A stretch of 5,047 nt of DNA from an uncultured Bacteroidales bacterium (GTDB lineage: Bacteria; Bacteroidota; Bacteroidia; Bacteroidales; UBA932). Positions 1-5,047 of the stretch are shown one piece after another. The notes beneath the pieces were generated by a model that saw only the letters and a program-made list of their open reading frames with translations, was not told where the DNA came from and ran no database searches. Every line of letters begins with the position of its first letter. The first letter of the stretch is position 1. The DNA lies in the NCBI GenBank assembly GCA_945982095.1, contig CAMFRR010000089.1, positions 1 to 5,047 on the forward strand, written 5' to 3'. Made by a program: the position numbers and the translations under genes.

Positions 1-149
1 ATGGTGGGGAAGCGGTCCCAGATCTCGTCGATGGCGCTTTTCTCCGGGTGGAGCTGGCGCATCTCCTGGTCATAGTAGGAGAGGCGAACCTTGCGGCCCC
101 AGGTCAGCTGCTTGAAGGAGCTGGGCAGCTGGCCCAGCAGGGCCTTGAG
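1..149 (-). other. ABC-F ATPase-like segment fused in frame to rsgA (probable assembly chimera)
   Basis: From about residue 209 of the minus-strand frame, the translation reads LLKALLGQLPSS, then WGRKVRLSYYDQE (225-237), then LHPEKSAIDEIWDRFP (241-256). This is what follows the Walker A motif in the second nucleotide-binding domain of ABC-F proteins: a short strand, the Y-x-DQE Q-loop, then an 'EK-IDE-WD' helix. Nothing in RsgA resembles it. The first 180 bases are about 63% GC, against 43% in bases 241-300 and about half overall, and codons here mostly end in C or G. This suggests DNA from a different, higher-GC organism, perhaps a Clostridia-like bacterium; that source is inference. The join lies in or beside the shared GVGKSS coding sequence. 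The exact breakpoint cannot be fixed because both families are alike there. Confidence 0.8.
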
Positions 150-773
150 GAGGGAGGATTTTCCCACGCCAGATACGCCGGAGAGCAGGTTCACACCCGA
201 TCCGCAAATGGCCTGCCTGAGTTCTTCAACGCCTTCCCCTGTTTTGGCCGAAGTTTCTATGATATTGTAGCCTGCCCCAGTGTAAATATCCTTGAAAGCC
301 TCGTAATAGTCCTGAAAATCAGGGATGAGGCGAAGCATGTCCACCTTGTTGAGCACTATGGTGGCCGGCACTCCGTAAACCCCGCAAGTCACGAGCAACC
401 TGTCCAGGAAAGGAAGTTTGACCTCGGGGAAAGCCAAAGTCACCACCAGAAAAGCCCTGTTCACATTGGCTGCGATCACGTGGGCCTGGCGGCTCAGGTT
501 GGTACTTTTGCGTATCACATAGTTGTCGCGGGGGAGAATCTCGCTTATGATGGCGGCATTGTCTTCGTTCAGGCATTTGGTACCTTCAGCCGCAAATTCA
601 TCGGGAACAGTGCACAATACCCTGTCTCCCACTGCTATAGGGTTTGTAACCTTGGAGGCTTTCAATCTCATCTTGCCCCTCAGTACGGCAGGGAAGAGGT
701 CCCACGCTGGGAGCATGGTGAGAAGGTAGTGGCTGCCTGTATGTTTTGCTACTGTTGCCTCGATTGTCATCAT
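1..773 (-). CDS. rsgA: Ribosome small subunit-dependent GTPase A, 5' part, running into foreign ABC-F-like sequence
   Basis: RsgA is a circularly permuted GTPase that binds the 30S subunit late in assembly and releases on GTP hydrolysis. Translated from 773, the frame stays open to the window edge (257 residues, incomplete). Residues 1-90 form the N-terminal OB-fold region, with a GDRV turn near 49-52. The permuted G motifs follow: G4 NKVD at 142-145, G5 SAKTG at 175-179, and the Walker A/G1 loop GVSGVGKSS at 199-207. In a normal RsgA, G2 and G3 (DTPG) and a zinc-binding Cys/His tail would come next; all are missing. From about residue 209 the protein reads instead like an ABC-F ATPase (see the separate entry). 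The start is ATG 773, with a second ATG directly after it at 770; no Shine-Dalgarno is visible. It is divergent from the prenyl synthase gene. The RsgA identity up to residue ~208 is very secure; the protein as written is probably not a real product. Confidence 0.9.
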   Translation of the reverse strand, partial: MMTIEATVAKHTGSHYLLTMLPAWDLFPAVLRGKMRLKASKVTNPIAVGDRVLCTVPDEFAAEGTKCLNEDNAAIISEILPRDNYVIRKSTNLSRQAHVIAANVNRAFLVVTLAFPEVKLPFLDRLLVTCGVYGVPATIVLNKVDMLRLIPDFQDYYEAFKDIYTGAGYNIIETSAKTGEGVEELRQAICGSGVNLLSGVSGVGKSSLLKALLGQLPSSFKQLTWGRKVRLSYYDQEMRQLHPEKSAIDEIWDRFPT

Positions 774-800
774 AGTAAGCGATTATGGTGAAACAGATGG

Positions 801-808
801 CAAATATA
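801..808 (-). promoter_or_regulatory. Candidate -7 box for rsgA
   Basis: On the minus strand these bases read TATATTTG, a full match to the Bacteroidota sigma-ABfr -7 consensus TAnnTTTG. The box ends 27 bases before the rsgA start at 773, which would give a short leader. No clear TTTG -33 element is visible at the expected distance, so the call rests on the -7 match and its position. Confidence 0.5.
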
Positions 809-820
809 AGTGATTTTGAT

Positions 821-828
821 TATCTTTG
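821..828 (+). promoter_or_regulatory. Candidate -7 box for the polyprenyl synthase gene
   Basis: TATCTTTG matches TAnnTTTG exactly and ends 22 bases before the ATG at 851, so the leader would be about 15 bases. The leader is A/T-rich and lacks a Shine-Dalgarno, as is common in Bacteroidota. The -33 element is not obvious. The box sits back to back with the rsgA box, 12 bases apart. Confidence 0.55.
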
Positions 829-850
829 TATGTTTTGAAACCTTAAAAAT

Positions 851-1825
851 ATGATTTCCGAAGCTCAGATCGAAAACACTCTTGCCAATCTTTTTGACAA
901 TATTGAGTTTACAGACCAGCCGCATGGCCTCTATGACCCTTTGCGTTACATGATTTCCATAGGGGGCAAGCGCATACGTCCGCGCTTGTGCCTGACCACC
1001 TATTCCCTGTATAAGGAGAATTTTGCTGACGGGGTGTGCGAGGCTGCGACGGCTTTGGAAGTGTTCCATAGCTTTACCCTCATCCATGATGACATTATGG
1101 ACAATGCCCCTATACGCAGAGGAAAGGCCACGGTGTGGAAGCAGTGGGATGCAAATACCGCTATATTGAGCGGTGACGTTATGAGCATAGACAGCTACAG
1201 GCGTCTTGCGGGCATCAGGCCTGAGGCCCTGCCGGAGTCGCTGCGCATATTCAATTCCATGGCTGCGGGAGTTTGTGAGGGTCAACAATATGACATGGAG
1301 TTCGAGACCATGGACAATGTGAGCATGTCGCAGTATATCAAGATGATAGGCCTCAAGACATCTTTGCTCATTGCCACGGCGGCCCGTCTGGGTGCAGTCA
1401 TTGCCGGTGCGCCTGCCCGGGATTGCGAGCTGCTTTATAATTTCGGTTATGCTTTGGGCCTGGCTTTCCAGATAGAGGATGATTACCTTGACACTTTCGG
1501 AGATATCGGTACCTTCGGAAAGTCCATAGGCGGAGATATACTCAACAATAAGAAGACGTGGCTGATGATTAAGGCAATGGAGAAGGATGCGGCTGCGATG
1601 TCGGCTGCCATTGCCATGCCTTCGGGTACGGCAGAGGAAGATGCTGCCAAGATTCGGCATGTCACTGAGTTGTACAGGCGTCTCGGGGTGGATGCCGATG
1701 CTAAGGCTGAGATTGAGAGCTATCATAAGGAGGCTCTCTCTTATGTGGACGCTTTGGGCTTGAGCAAGTTCAAGACTGAACTCCTGTACAGATATGCTTC
1801 CAGCCTCGTCGGCCGCAAAAAATAG
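851..1825 (+). CDS. Polyprenyl (isoprenyl) diphosphate synthase, probable short-chain type
   Basis: This soluble all-helical trans-prenyltransferase condenses isopentenyl diphosphate with an allylic diphosphate to make linear prenyl diphosphates for quinones, carriers or other isoprenoids. At 324 residues it is of normal length and complete. Visible motifs are GGKRIRPRL (38-46), the first aspartate-rich motif DDIMD (80-84) followed by RR (89-90), GQQYDME (144-150), K169-T170, and the second aspartate-rich motif in FQIEDDYLD (206-214), followed by K224 and K234-K235. All catalytic Mg-binding aspartates are present. The first motif lacks the two-residue insertion of typical bacterial FPP synthases, and Phe75 lies five residues before D80, a pattern known from type I geranylgeranyl diphosphate synthases. 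That points to a C15-C20 product rather than octaprenyl, but product length is inference. It may be co-transcribed with the U32 gene 56 bases downstream. The start is ATG 851, placed just after a -7 box. Confidence 0.93.
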   Translation: MISEAQIENTLANLFDNIEFTDQPHGLYDPLRYMISIGGKRIRPRLCLTTYSLYKENFADGVCEAATALEVFHSFTLIHDDIMDNAPIRRGKATVWKQWDANTAILSGDVMSIDSYRRLAGIRPEALPESLRIFNSMAAGVCEGQQYDMEFETMDNVSMSQYIKMIGLKTSLLIATAARLGAVIAGAPARDCELLYNFGYALGLAFQIEDDYLDTFGDIGTFGKSIGGDILNNKKTWLMIKAMEKDAAAMSAAIAMPSGTAEEDAAKIRHVTELYRRLGVDADAKAEIESYHKEALSYVDALGLSKFKTELLYRYASSLVGRKK

Positions 1826-1855
1826 GCACCGCTAACCTTCTAACAGAACAAATTT

Positions 1856-1863
1856 TAATCTTG
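1856..1863 (+). promoter_or_regulatory. Weak candidate -7 box for the U32 gene
   Basis: TAATCTTG differs from TAnnTTTG at one position. It ends 18 bases before the ATG at 1882, close to the spacing seen for the other boxes here (19-27 bases for most). If it is active, the U32 gene has its own promoter; otherwise it is read through from the prenyl synthase gene. No terminator-like hairpin is seen in the 56-base gap. Confidence 0.3.
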
Positions 1864-1877
1864 CGAAACTTGTGAAA
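1860..1877 (+). repeat. Tandem 9-base imperfect repeat in the U32 leader
   Basis: CTTGCGAAA is followed directly by CTTGTGAAA (8 of 9 bases identical), ending 4 bases before the U32 start codon. It overlaps the weak -7 box. It may be chance; no function can be assigned. Confidence 0.45.
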
Positions 1878-1881
1878 CAGA

Positions 1882-3159
1882 ATGGACTTTCTTGAGATAA
1901 TGGCCCCTGCGGGCAACTTCGAATGTTTGACGGCAGCAATACAGGCCGGAGCCAACAGCGTATACTTCGGTGTTGAAAAACTCAACATGCGCTCCCACTC
2001 CGCCAACAACTTCACAATGGCAGACCTGCCTCACATATGCGAAACCTGTCGCCAGCATAATGTCAAAAGCTACCTGACCCTGAACATAGTTCTCTATCAG
2101 GAAGACCTGCAGGCAATGCGAGAGACCCTGGATGCGGCCAAAGCCGCCGGAATCTCAGCCGTCATAGCCTCAGACATGGCAGCCATAGCATATTGCCGCC
2201 AAATCGGTCTCGAGGTGCACATATCCACCCAGCTCAGCATTTCCAATGTGGAGGCCCTGCGTTTCTATGCCCAGTTCGCCGATGTGATAGTACTTGCGCG
2301 CGAGCTCAATCTCTTTCAGGTCAAAGAAATACACGAAACCATACAGCGCGAAGGCATATGCGGTCCCTCAGGCGATCTTGTACGCATAGAAATGTTTGCA
2401 CACGGAGCACTTTGCATGGCAATTTCAGGCAAATGCTATCTCTCGCTCCATGAATACGGAGCATCTGCCAACAGAGGCTCATGCTATCAGATATGCCGCA
2501 GGTCCTACGATGTGAAGGACAGGGAAACAGGTGCCGAACTGAACGTGGACAACAAGTACATAATGTCGCCTAAGGACTTGTGTACCATAGAGTTCATGGA
2601 TAAGATAATAGACGCCGGCGTTACTGTTTTCAAAATCGAGGGCCGTGCGCGCAGCGCCGAATATGTGTCCCATACCGTCTCTGCTTACCGCAGGGCTGCC
2701 GATGCAGTGTTGGCAGGAAACTATACTCCTGAATTTGCCGCTTCATTGAAGGAGGAACTGGCTCAGGTCTTTAACAGGGGTTTCTGGGATGGCTACTATC
2801 AGGGAGCAAGACTGGGAGAGTGGACCACAGTTTATGGTTCTTCGGCCAAGAAAGTCAAAAGCAACTGCGGAAAGATCACCAATTGGTTCAGCAAGCTCGG
2901 AGTGGCCGAGGTGCTGGTTGAAAGCGGTGAGCTTGCTGTAGGAGACCAGGTGCTCATAATAGGCCCGACTTCAGGAGTCAATGAGTTTACTGTCAGTGAG
3001 ATACGTTACGAGCTTCAGCCTGTGCAGAAAGTGGGCAAAGGCTCTCTCGTGTCCATACCTGTGCCATACGAGGCAGGCTATCATCCACGCCGTGGCGACA
3101 AACTTTATCTCTGGAAGGACAGCAGACAGAATGCCGGGGATGCTGAGCAAAAGTCCTGA
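1882..3159 (+). CDS. trhP: U32 family protein, TrhP/YegQ-like (probable tRNA U34 hydroxylation)
   Basis: U32 proteins were first classed as collagenase-type peptidases, but characterised bacterial members such as TrhP (YegQ) take part in prephenate-dependent 5-hydroxylation of wobble uridine 34 in tRNA. Others (RlhA, UbiU/UbiV) also act in hydroxylation reactions. This protein is complete at 425 residues, close to the TrhP size and well short of RlhA. It opens with the usual MAPAGN (7-12) and AGANSVYFG (22-30). The U32 signature runs from E170 to S188 (E-MFAHGALC-x6-C-YLS). Cys178, Cys185, Cys201 and Cys205 (NRGSCYQICR) fit the family's iron-sulfur ligands. Later family blocks are MSPKDLC (228-234) and FKIEGR (250-255). 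Residues ~323-412 form the C-terminal beta-rich U32_C domain, including a VGDQVLI turn. It follows the prenyl synthase gene on the same strand and meets the transporter gene tail to tail. Family assignment is secure; the exact substrate is inferred. The gene symbol is given at family level. Confidence 0.88.
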   Translation: MDFLEIMAPAGNFECLTAAIQAGANSVYFGVEKLNMRSHSANNFTMADLPHICETCRQHNVKSYLTLNIVLYQEDLQAMRETLDAAKAAGISAVIASDMAAIAYCRQIGLEVHISTQLSISNVEALRFYAQFADVIVLARELNLFQVKEIHETIQREGICGPSGDLVRIEMFAHGALCMAISGKCYLSLHEYGASANRGSCYQICRRSYDVKDRETGAELNVDNKYIMSPKDLCTIEFMDKIIDAGVTVFKIEGRARSAEYVSHTVSAYRRAADAVLAGNYTPEFAASLKEELAQVFNRGFWDGYYQGARLGEWTTVYGSSAKKVKSNCGKITNWFSKLGVAEVLVESGELAVGDQVLIIGPTSGVNEFTVSEIRYELQPVQKVGKGSLVSIPVPYEAGYHPRRGDKLYLWKDSRQNAGDAEQKS

Positions 3160-3163
3160 ATTC

Positions 3164-4018
3164 TTATGAAGCCAGGGCAAGAATTGCCATACCGGCCATA
3201 AGAATAGACAGGTCTATAGCCTTGCTCTTGTAATTCTTTTCCTTGAACACGATTACGCTGATAACGAAAGACACTATTGCGCAGCCCCTGCGAAGCAAGG
3301 ACACCACGCTGAGCAGGGCATCAGGTTCTTTCAGTGCATGGAAGTAAGCCATGTCGGCCAGCAGTATGGACACTGAAACCACAAGCAGATTCCAGTCCCA
3401 GCGGAATTTCTGCTGTTTCTCGCCTTTGCTTTTGGCAATAAGTATTTCCACCAGCAATGCCAGGCCCATCACGGCAGCAATTCCCAAAGTGCCCCAGCTT
3501 TGCACGAAGTTAGGAGAAAGCCCCTTCATTATGTGCTTGTCATACAGCGCACTGGCTACTCCAGTCGCCACTGAAATCCACATCGCCCATACTCCCTTGT
3601 CGCTGGCGAAGTTTATGCCTTCCTTGCGGCTGGAACGGCTCAGCATCCAAAGCGCGCTGAGCGAAACCAGTACGCCTGTCCATTGCAGCCATGTCAGGCT
3701 CTCCCCGAACAGCAGTATGCTCAGAAGTACCACGAACACAGGACGCGAAGCCTTTATGGTGGAACTTGTGGTCAGGGGCAGAAGCTTCATGCCCCAAAGG
3801 CCGCTTATCCATGAAGCGCTGACCAGCAGGCATTTGGGAACAATCTGCAGGAAATCCTTTGCGCTTCCCGACTCATACATAGGAGCCATCATCACCGAGG
3901 AAATGAGGCAGCTGATGAAGAGCACCCACATTACGCTGTTCTTGCCCACAGCAGCCTTCTTGGCAACGTCATATATGCCCAACAGAAAGGCTGAAATCAA
4001 TGAAAGATATATCCACAT
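3164..4018 (-). CDS. EamA-type (drug/metabolite transporter superfamily) inner-membrane permease
   Basis: The 284-residue protein is almost entirely hydrophobic helices with short polar loops. It shows the duplicated EamA arrangement: repeat one at ~1-128 and repeat two at ~143-281, about ten membrane segments in all. The typical end of repeat one is clear: PLTTSSTIKASRP (81-93), then a hydrophobic stretch ending in LLFGESLTWLQWTG (102-115), and a further helix to ~126. Repeat two mirrors it with LADMAYFHALK (220-230), SVVSLLRR (237-244) and VIVFKEKN (255-262). A charged cytoplasmic-type loop at 127-142 separates the halves; another lies at 196-208. Length and topology are normal. Members export or import small metabolites such as amino acids or nucleosides, and the substrate cannot be read from the sequence. 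ATG 4018 follows a -7 box and begins the first helix, so it is the natural start. It is divergent from queH and convergent with the U32 gene. Confidence 0.9.
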   Translation of the reverse strand: MWIYLSLISAFLLGIYDVAKKAAVGKNSVMWVLFISCLISSVMMAPMYESGSAKDFLQIVPKCLLVSASWISGLWGMKLLPLTTSSTIKASRPVFVVLLSILLFGESLTWLQWTGVLVSLSALWMLSRSSRKEGINFASDKGVWAMWISVATGVASALYDKHIMKGLSPNFVQSWGTLGIAAVMGLALLVEILIAKSKGEKQQKFRWDWNLLVVSVSILLADMAYFHALKEPDALLSVVSLLRRGCAIVSFVISVIVFKEKNYKSKAIDLSILMAGMAILALAS

Positions 4019-4040
4019 AGACAGAATTCAAAAAGGGCTG

Positions 4041-4048
4041 CAAAGTTA
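4041..4048 (-). promoter_or_regulatory. Candidate -7 box for the EamA transporter gene
   Basis: On the minus strand these bases read TAACTTTG, an exact TAnnTTTG match. It ends 22 bases before ATG 4018, the same distance as for the prenyl synthase gene. No convincing -33 element is seen. Confidence 0.55.
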
Positions 4049-4061
4049 AGCAAGTTTTGCG

Positions 4062-4069
4062 TAAATTTG
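4062..4069 (+). promoter_or_regulatory. Candidate -7 box for queH
   Basis: TAAATTTG matches TAnnTTTG exactly and ends 19 bases before ATG 4089. It faces away from the transporter's box, 13 bases apart. No clear -33 element is seen. Confidence 0.55.
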
Positions 4070-4088
4070 TGTTTTAATGTCGTGAAAG

Positions 4089-4694
4089 ATGAAAATCTTG
4101 CTCCATACATGCTGCGCTCCATGCAGCAGCGCCATCATAGAGGCCTTGCTCAAAGAGGGACATAAGCCTACAATTTTCTACTGCAACCCAAACATTTATC
4201 CCCAGGAAGAGTACCTGATACGCAAGAATGAGTGCAGCCGCTACGCCCAGGCCTGTGGCCTGGATATGTTCGATGATGACTACGACCACCAGGCGTGGCT
4301 GCAATGCGCCGAAGGTCTGCAGGATGAGCCTGAACGCGGCAGACGCTGCCTCAATTGCTTCAAATACAGGCTATTGAGAGCCGCGAGCTATGCTTTGGGA
4401 AATGGCTTTGACACCCTTACTACCACTCTTGCTTCGTCCAGGTGGAAGAGTCTCGTCCAAATAAATGAGGCAGGAAACTGGGCTGTAAGTCAGGCCCGCA
4501 AGGAATATGCTGAGCGAACAGGAACTGAGGCGCCGGAGCTGATGTGGTGGGAGCGCAACTGGCGTAAAGGCGGTCTTCAGGAGCGCCGAAATCAGCTCAT
4601 AAAGGAGATGAATTTTTATAACCAGCTCTACTGCGGCTGTGAATTCTCCATGGCCCGTCTCAATAATTCGCCCGATACATCTAAAAATCCATAA
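4089..4694 (+). CDS. queH: Epoxyqueuosine reductase QueH
   Basis: QueH (formerly DUF208) reduces epoxyqueuosine to queuosine at position 34 of GUN-anticodon tRNAs. It is the non-orthologous, cobalamin-independent replacement for QueG and carries an iron-sulfur cluster. The 201-residue protein is complete and of usual length. The family motifs are all visible: the N-terminal LLHTCCAPCS with adjacent Cys8-Cys9 and Cys12, then YCNPNIYP (31-38), the RRCLNCF block with Cys87 and Cys90, TTTLASSRWKS (111-121), and YCGCEFS near the end with Cys182 and Cys184. All expected cysteines are intact. Residues past ~188 are a short polar tail. The gene stands alone behind its own -7 box, divergent from the transporter gene. 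ATG 4089 is supported by its position immediately before the conserved KILLHTCC strand. No queuosine-synthesis partner (queA, tgt, queC-F) lies in the window. Confidence 0.95.
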   Translation: MKILLHTCCAPCSSAIIEALLKEGHKPTIFYCNPNIYPQEEYLIRKNECSRYAQACGLDMFDDDYDHQAWLQCAEGLQDEPERGRRCLNCFKYRLLRAASYALGNGFDTLTTTLASSRWKSLVQINEAGNWAVSQARKEYAERTGTEAPELMWWERNWRKGGLQERRNQLIKEMNFYNQLYCGCEFSMARLNNSPDTSKNP

Positions 4695-4703
4695 AAAATT
4701 TAT

Positions 4704-4711
4704 TATCTTTG
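4704..4711 (+). promoter_or_regulatory. Candidate -7 box for the BACON-like lipoprotein gene
   Basis: TATCTTTG is an exact TAnnTTTG match, 59 bases before ATG 4771. A second exact match, TACTTTTG, lies just downstream at 4714-4721, so two alternative start sites are possible. The leader would be longer (about 45-55 bases) and purine/A-rich, unlike the short leaders of the other genes. No terminator hairpin for queH is seen in 4695-4770. Confidence 0.5.
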
Positions 4712-4770
4712 TATACTTTTGGCAACTCTGAAAAAGAACAGAAACAAAATAGATAACAAAGATTAAGATT

Positions 4771-5047
4771 ATGAACTTTAAGAAATTGGTTATCAGTGCC
4801 TTTGCGATGGCGGCAGCAATAGTGGGCTGCAAGCCTGAAGAGGGTACTGCGCTTTCGGTTGAGCCTGTGCTGACCGAAACGATGGAAATTGATCCTGCAA
4901 CAGGAGCAATTATTGTCGGTAATGAGAAACAATCATTCACCATCAAGGTGACTGCCGACTGCCAGTGGGCGGTAAGATGCGATGCCGAGTGGCTGGACCT
5001 TTCAGCAAAGACAGGCAACGGCAATGCAGAAATCGTGGCATATGTGC
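4771..5047 (+). CDS. BACON-like domain lipoprotein, N-terminal part (cut by window end)
   Basis: The first 92 residues are visible. Residues 1-19 are a lipoprotein signal peptide: MNFKK, a hydrophobic core from L6, and the lipobox IVGC with the lipidated Cys20. The mature start is C-K-P-E-E-G; acidic residues right after the cysteine resemble the Bacteroidota surface-export signal of lipoproteins, so display on the outer surface is plausible (inference). From ~54 a beta-sandwich pattern typical of BACON domains appears: QSFTIKVTADCQWAV (54-68), then DAEWLDLSAKTGNGNAEI (71-88), with the conserved W66, the W74-L75 pair and the glycine-rich turn. BACON domains are usually carbohydrate- or mucin-related binding or spacer modules at the N-terminus of larger proteins, so the missing part decides the function. 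Cys64 and Cys70 could pair. The gene has its own promoter region and follows queH on the same strand. Confidence 0.82.
   Translation, partial: MNFKKLVISAFAMAAAIVGCKPEEGTALSVEPVLTETMEIDPATGAIIVGNEKQSFTIKVTADCQWAVRCDAEWLDLSAKTGNGNAEIVAYV

Noticed and set aside
1..773. A functional RsgA-ABC-F fusion protein as a new system
   Set aside because: The junction falls at a shared P-loop sequence, coincides with a GC shift, sits at the window edge and removes the GTPase switch motifs; an assembly chimera explains this more simply.
48..791. Open frame of 247 codons on the plus strand across rsgA
   Set aside because: It is antisense to a clear RsgA reading frame and shows no domain-like pattern.
774..850. 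Riboswitch or RNA gene in the intergenic regions (774-850, 1826-1881, 4019-4088, 4695-4770)
   Set aside because: All are under 80 bases, A/T-rich and filled by promoter boxes; no tRNA, conserved RNA fold, CRISPR repeat or IS end was seen.
770..1726. Long open frame (318 codons) on the minus strand opposite the prenyl synthase gene
   Set aside because: Its translation has no recognisable motif and is rich in His, Arg and Ile as expected of an antisense shadow; the plus-strand gene there has complete catalytic motifs.
3176..3188. Perfect short hairpin GGCAA-GAA-TTGCC near the convergent stops, and a 7-base inverted repeat 3159-3165/3179-3185
   Set aside because: Stems are short, there is no following T-tract on either strand, and the sequence is inside the transporter's coding end, so it is not a credible intrinsic terminator.
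3351..4049. Open frame of 232 codons on the plus strand across the transporter gene
   Set aside because: It is the antisense shadow of a complete ten-helix EamA protein; no motif is seen.
4371..5024. Minus-strand open frame spanning the end of queH and the lipoprotein start
   Set aside because: It crosses two well-supported plus-strand genes and a promoter region; the Ile/Phe/Val-rich stretch comes from the A/T-rich intergenic DNA, not a real membrane protein.

Overview
The window looks like chromosomal DNA from a member of the Bacteroidota, probably a gut-type Bacteroidales, most likely from a metagenome-derived contig. The signs are TAnnTTTG-type -7 promoter boxes in front of nearly every gene, short A-rich leaders without Shine-Dalgarno sequences, and a BACON-type surface lipoprotein. 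The gene set is RsgA, a polyprenyl synthetase, a U32 protein, an EamA transporter and QueH. Base composition is near 50% GC, except for the first ~180 bases, which are about 63% GC. Genus-level placement cannot be made from the sequence alone.

Layout: (1) 773-1, minus strand: the first two thirds of the ribosome-assembly GTPase RsgA. Just after its Walker A loop, the reading frame continues without a break into what reads as the second ATPase domain of an ABC-F protein. (2) 774-850: a divergent promoter region. (3) 851-1825, plus: a short-chain-type polyprenyl diphosphate synthase. (4) 1882-3159, plus: a U32-family protein of the TrhP/YegQ type. (5) 3164-4018, minus: an EamA-type drug/metabolite transporter, tail to tail with the U32 gene and only 4 bases away. 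(6) 4019-4088: a second divergent promoter region. (7) 4089-4694, plus: QueH, epoxyqueuosine reductase. (8) 4771-window end, plus: the start of a lipoprotein with a BACON-like domain.

Three of the genes serve translation: RsgA in 30S maturation, the U32/TrhP-like protein probably in wobble-uridine hydroxylation, and QueH in the last step of queuosine formation. The prenyl synthase feeds isoprenoid lipid or quinone synthesis, the EamA protein is a membrane transporter, and the lipoprotein is probably exported to the cell surface. They do not form one obvious pathway; this is mainly ordinary housekeeping chromosome.

I found no convincing undescribed biological system. The most notable item is the RsgA/ABC-F junction at about 147-167. 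It is best explained as an assembly chimera joining DNA of two organisms at a shared P-loop sequence, though a real recombination cannot be excluded from sequence alone.
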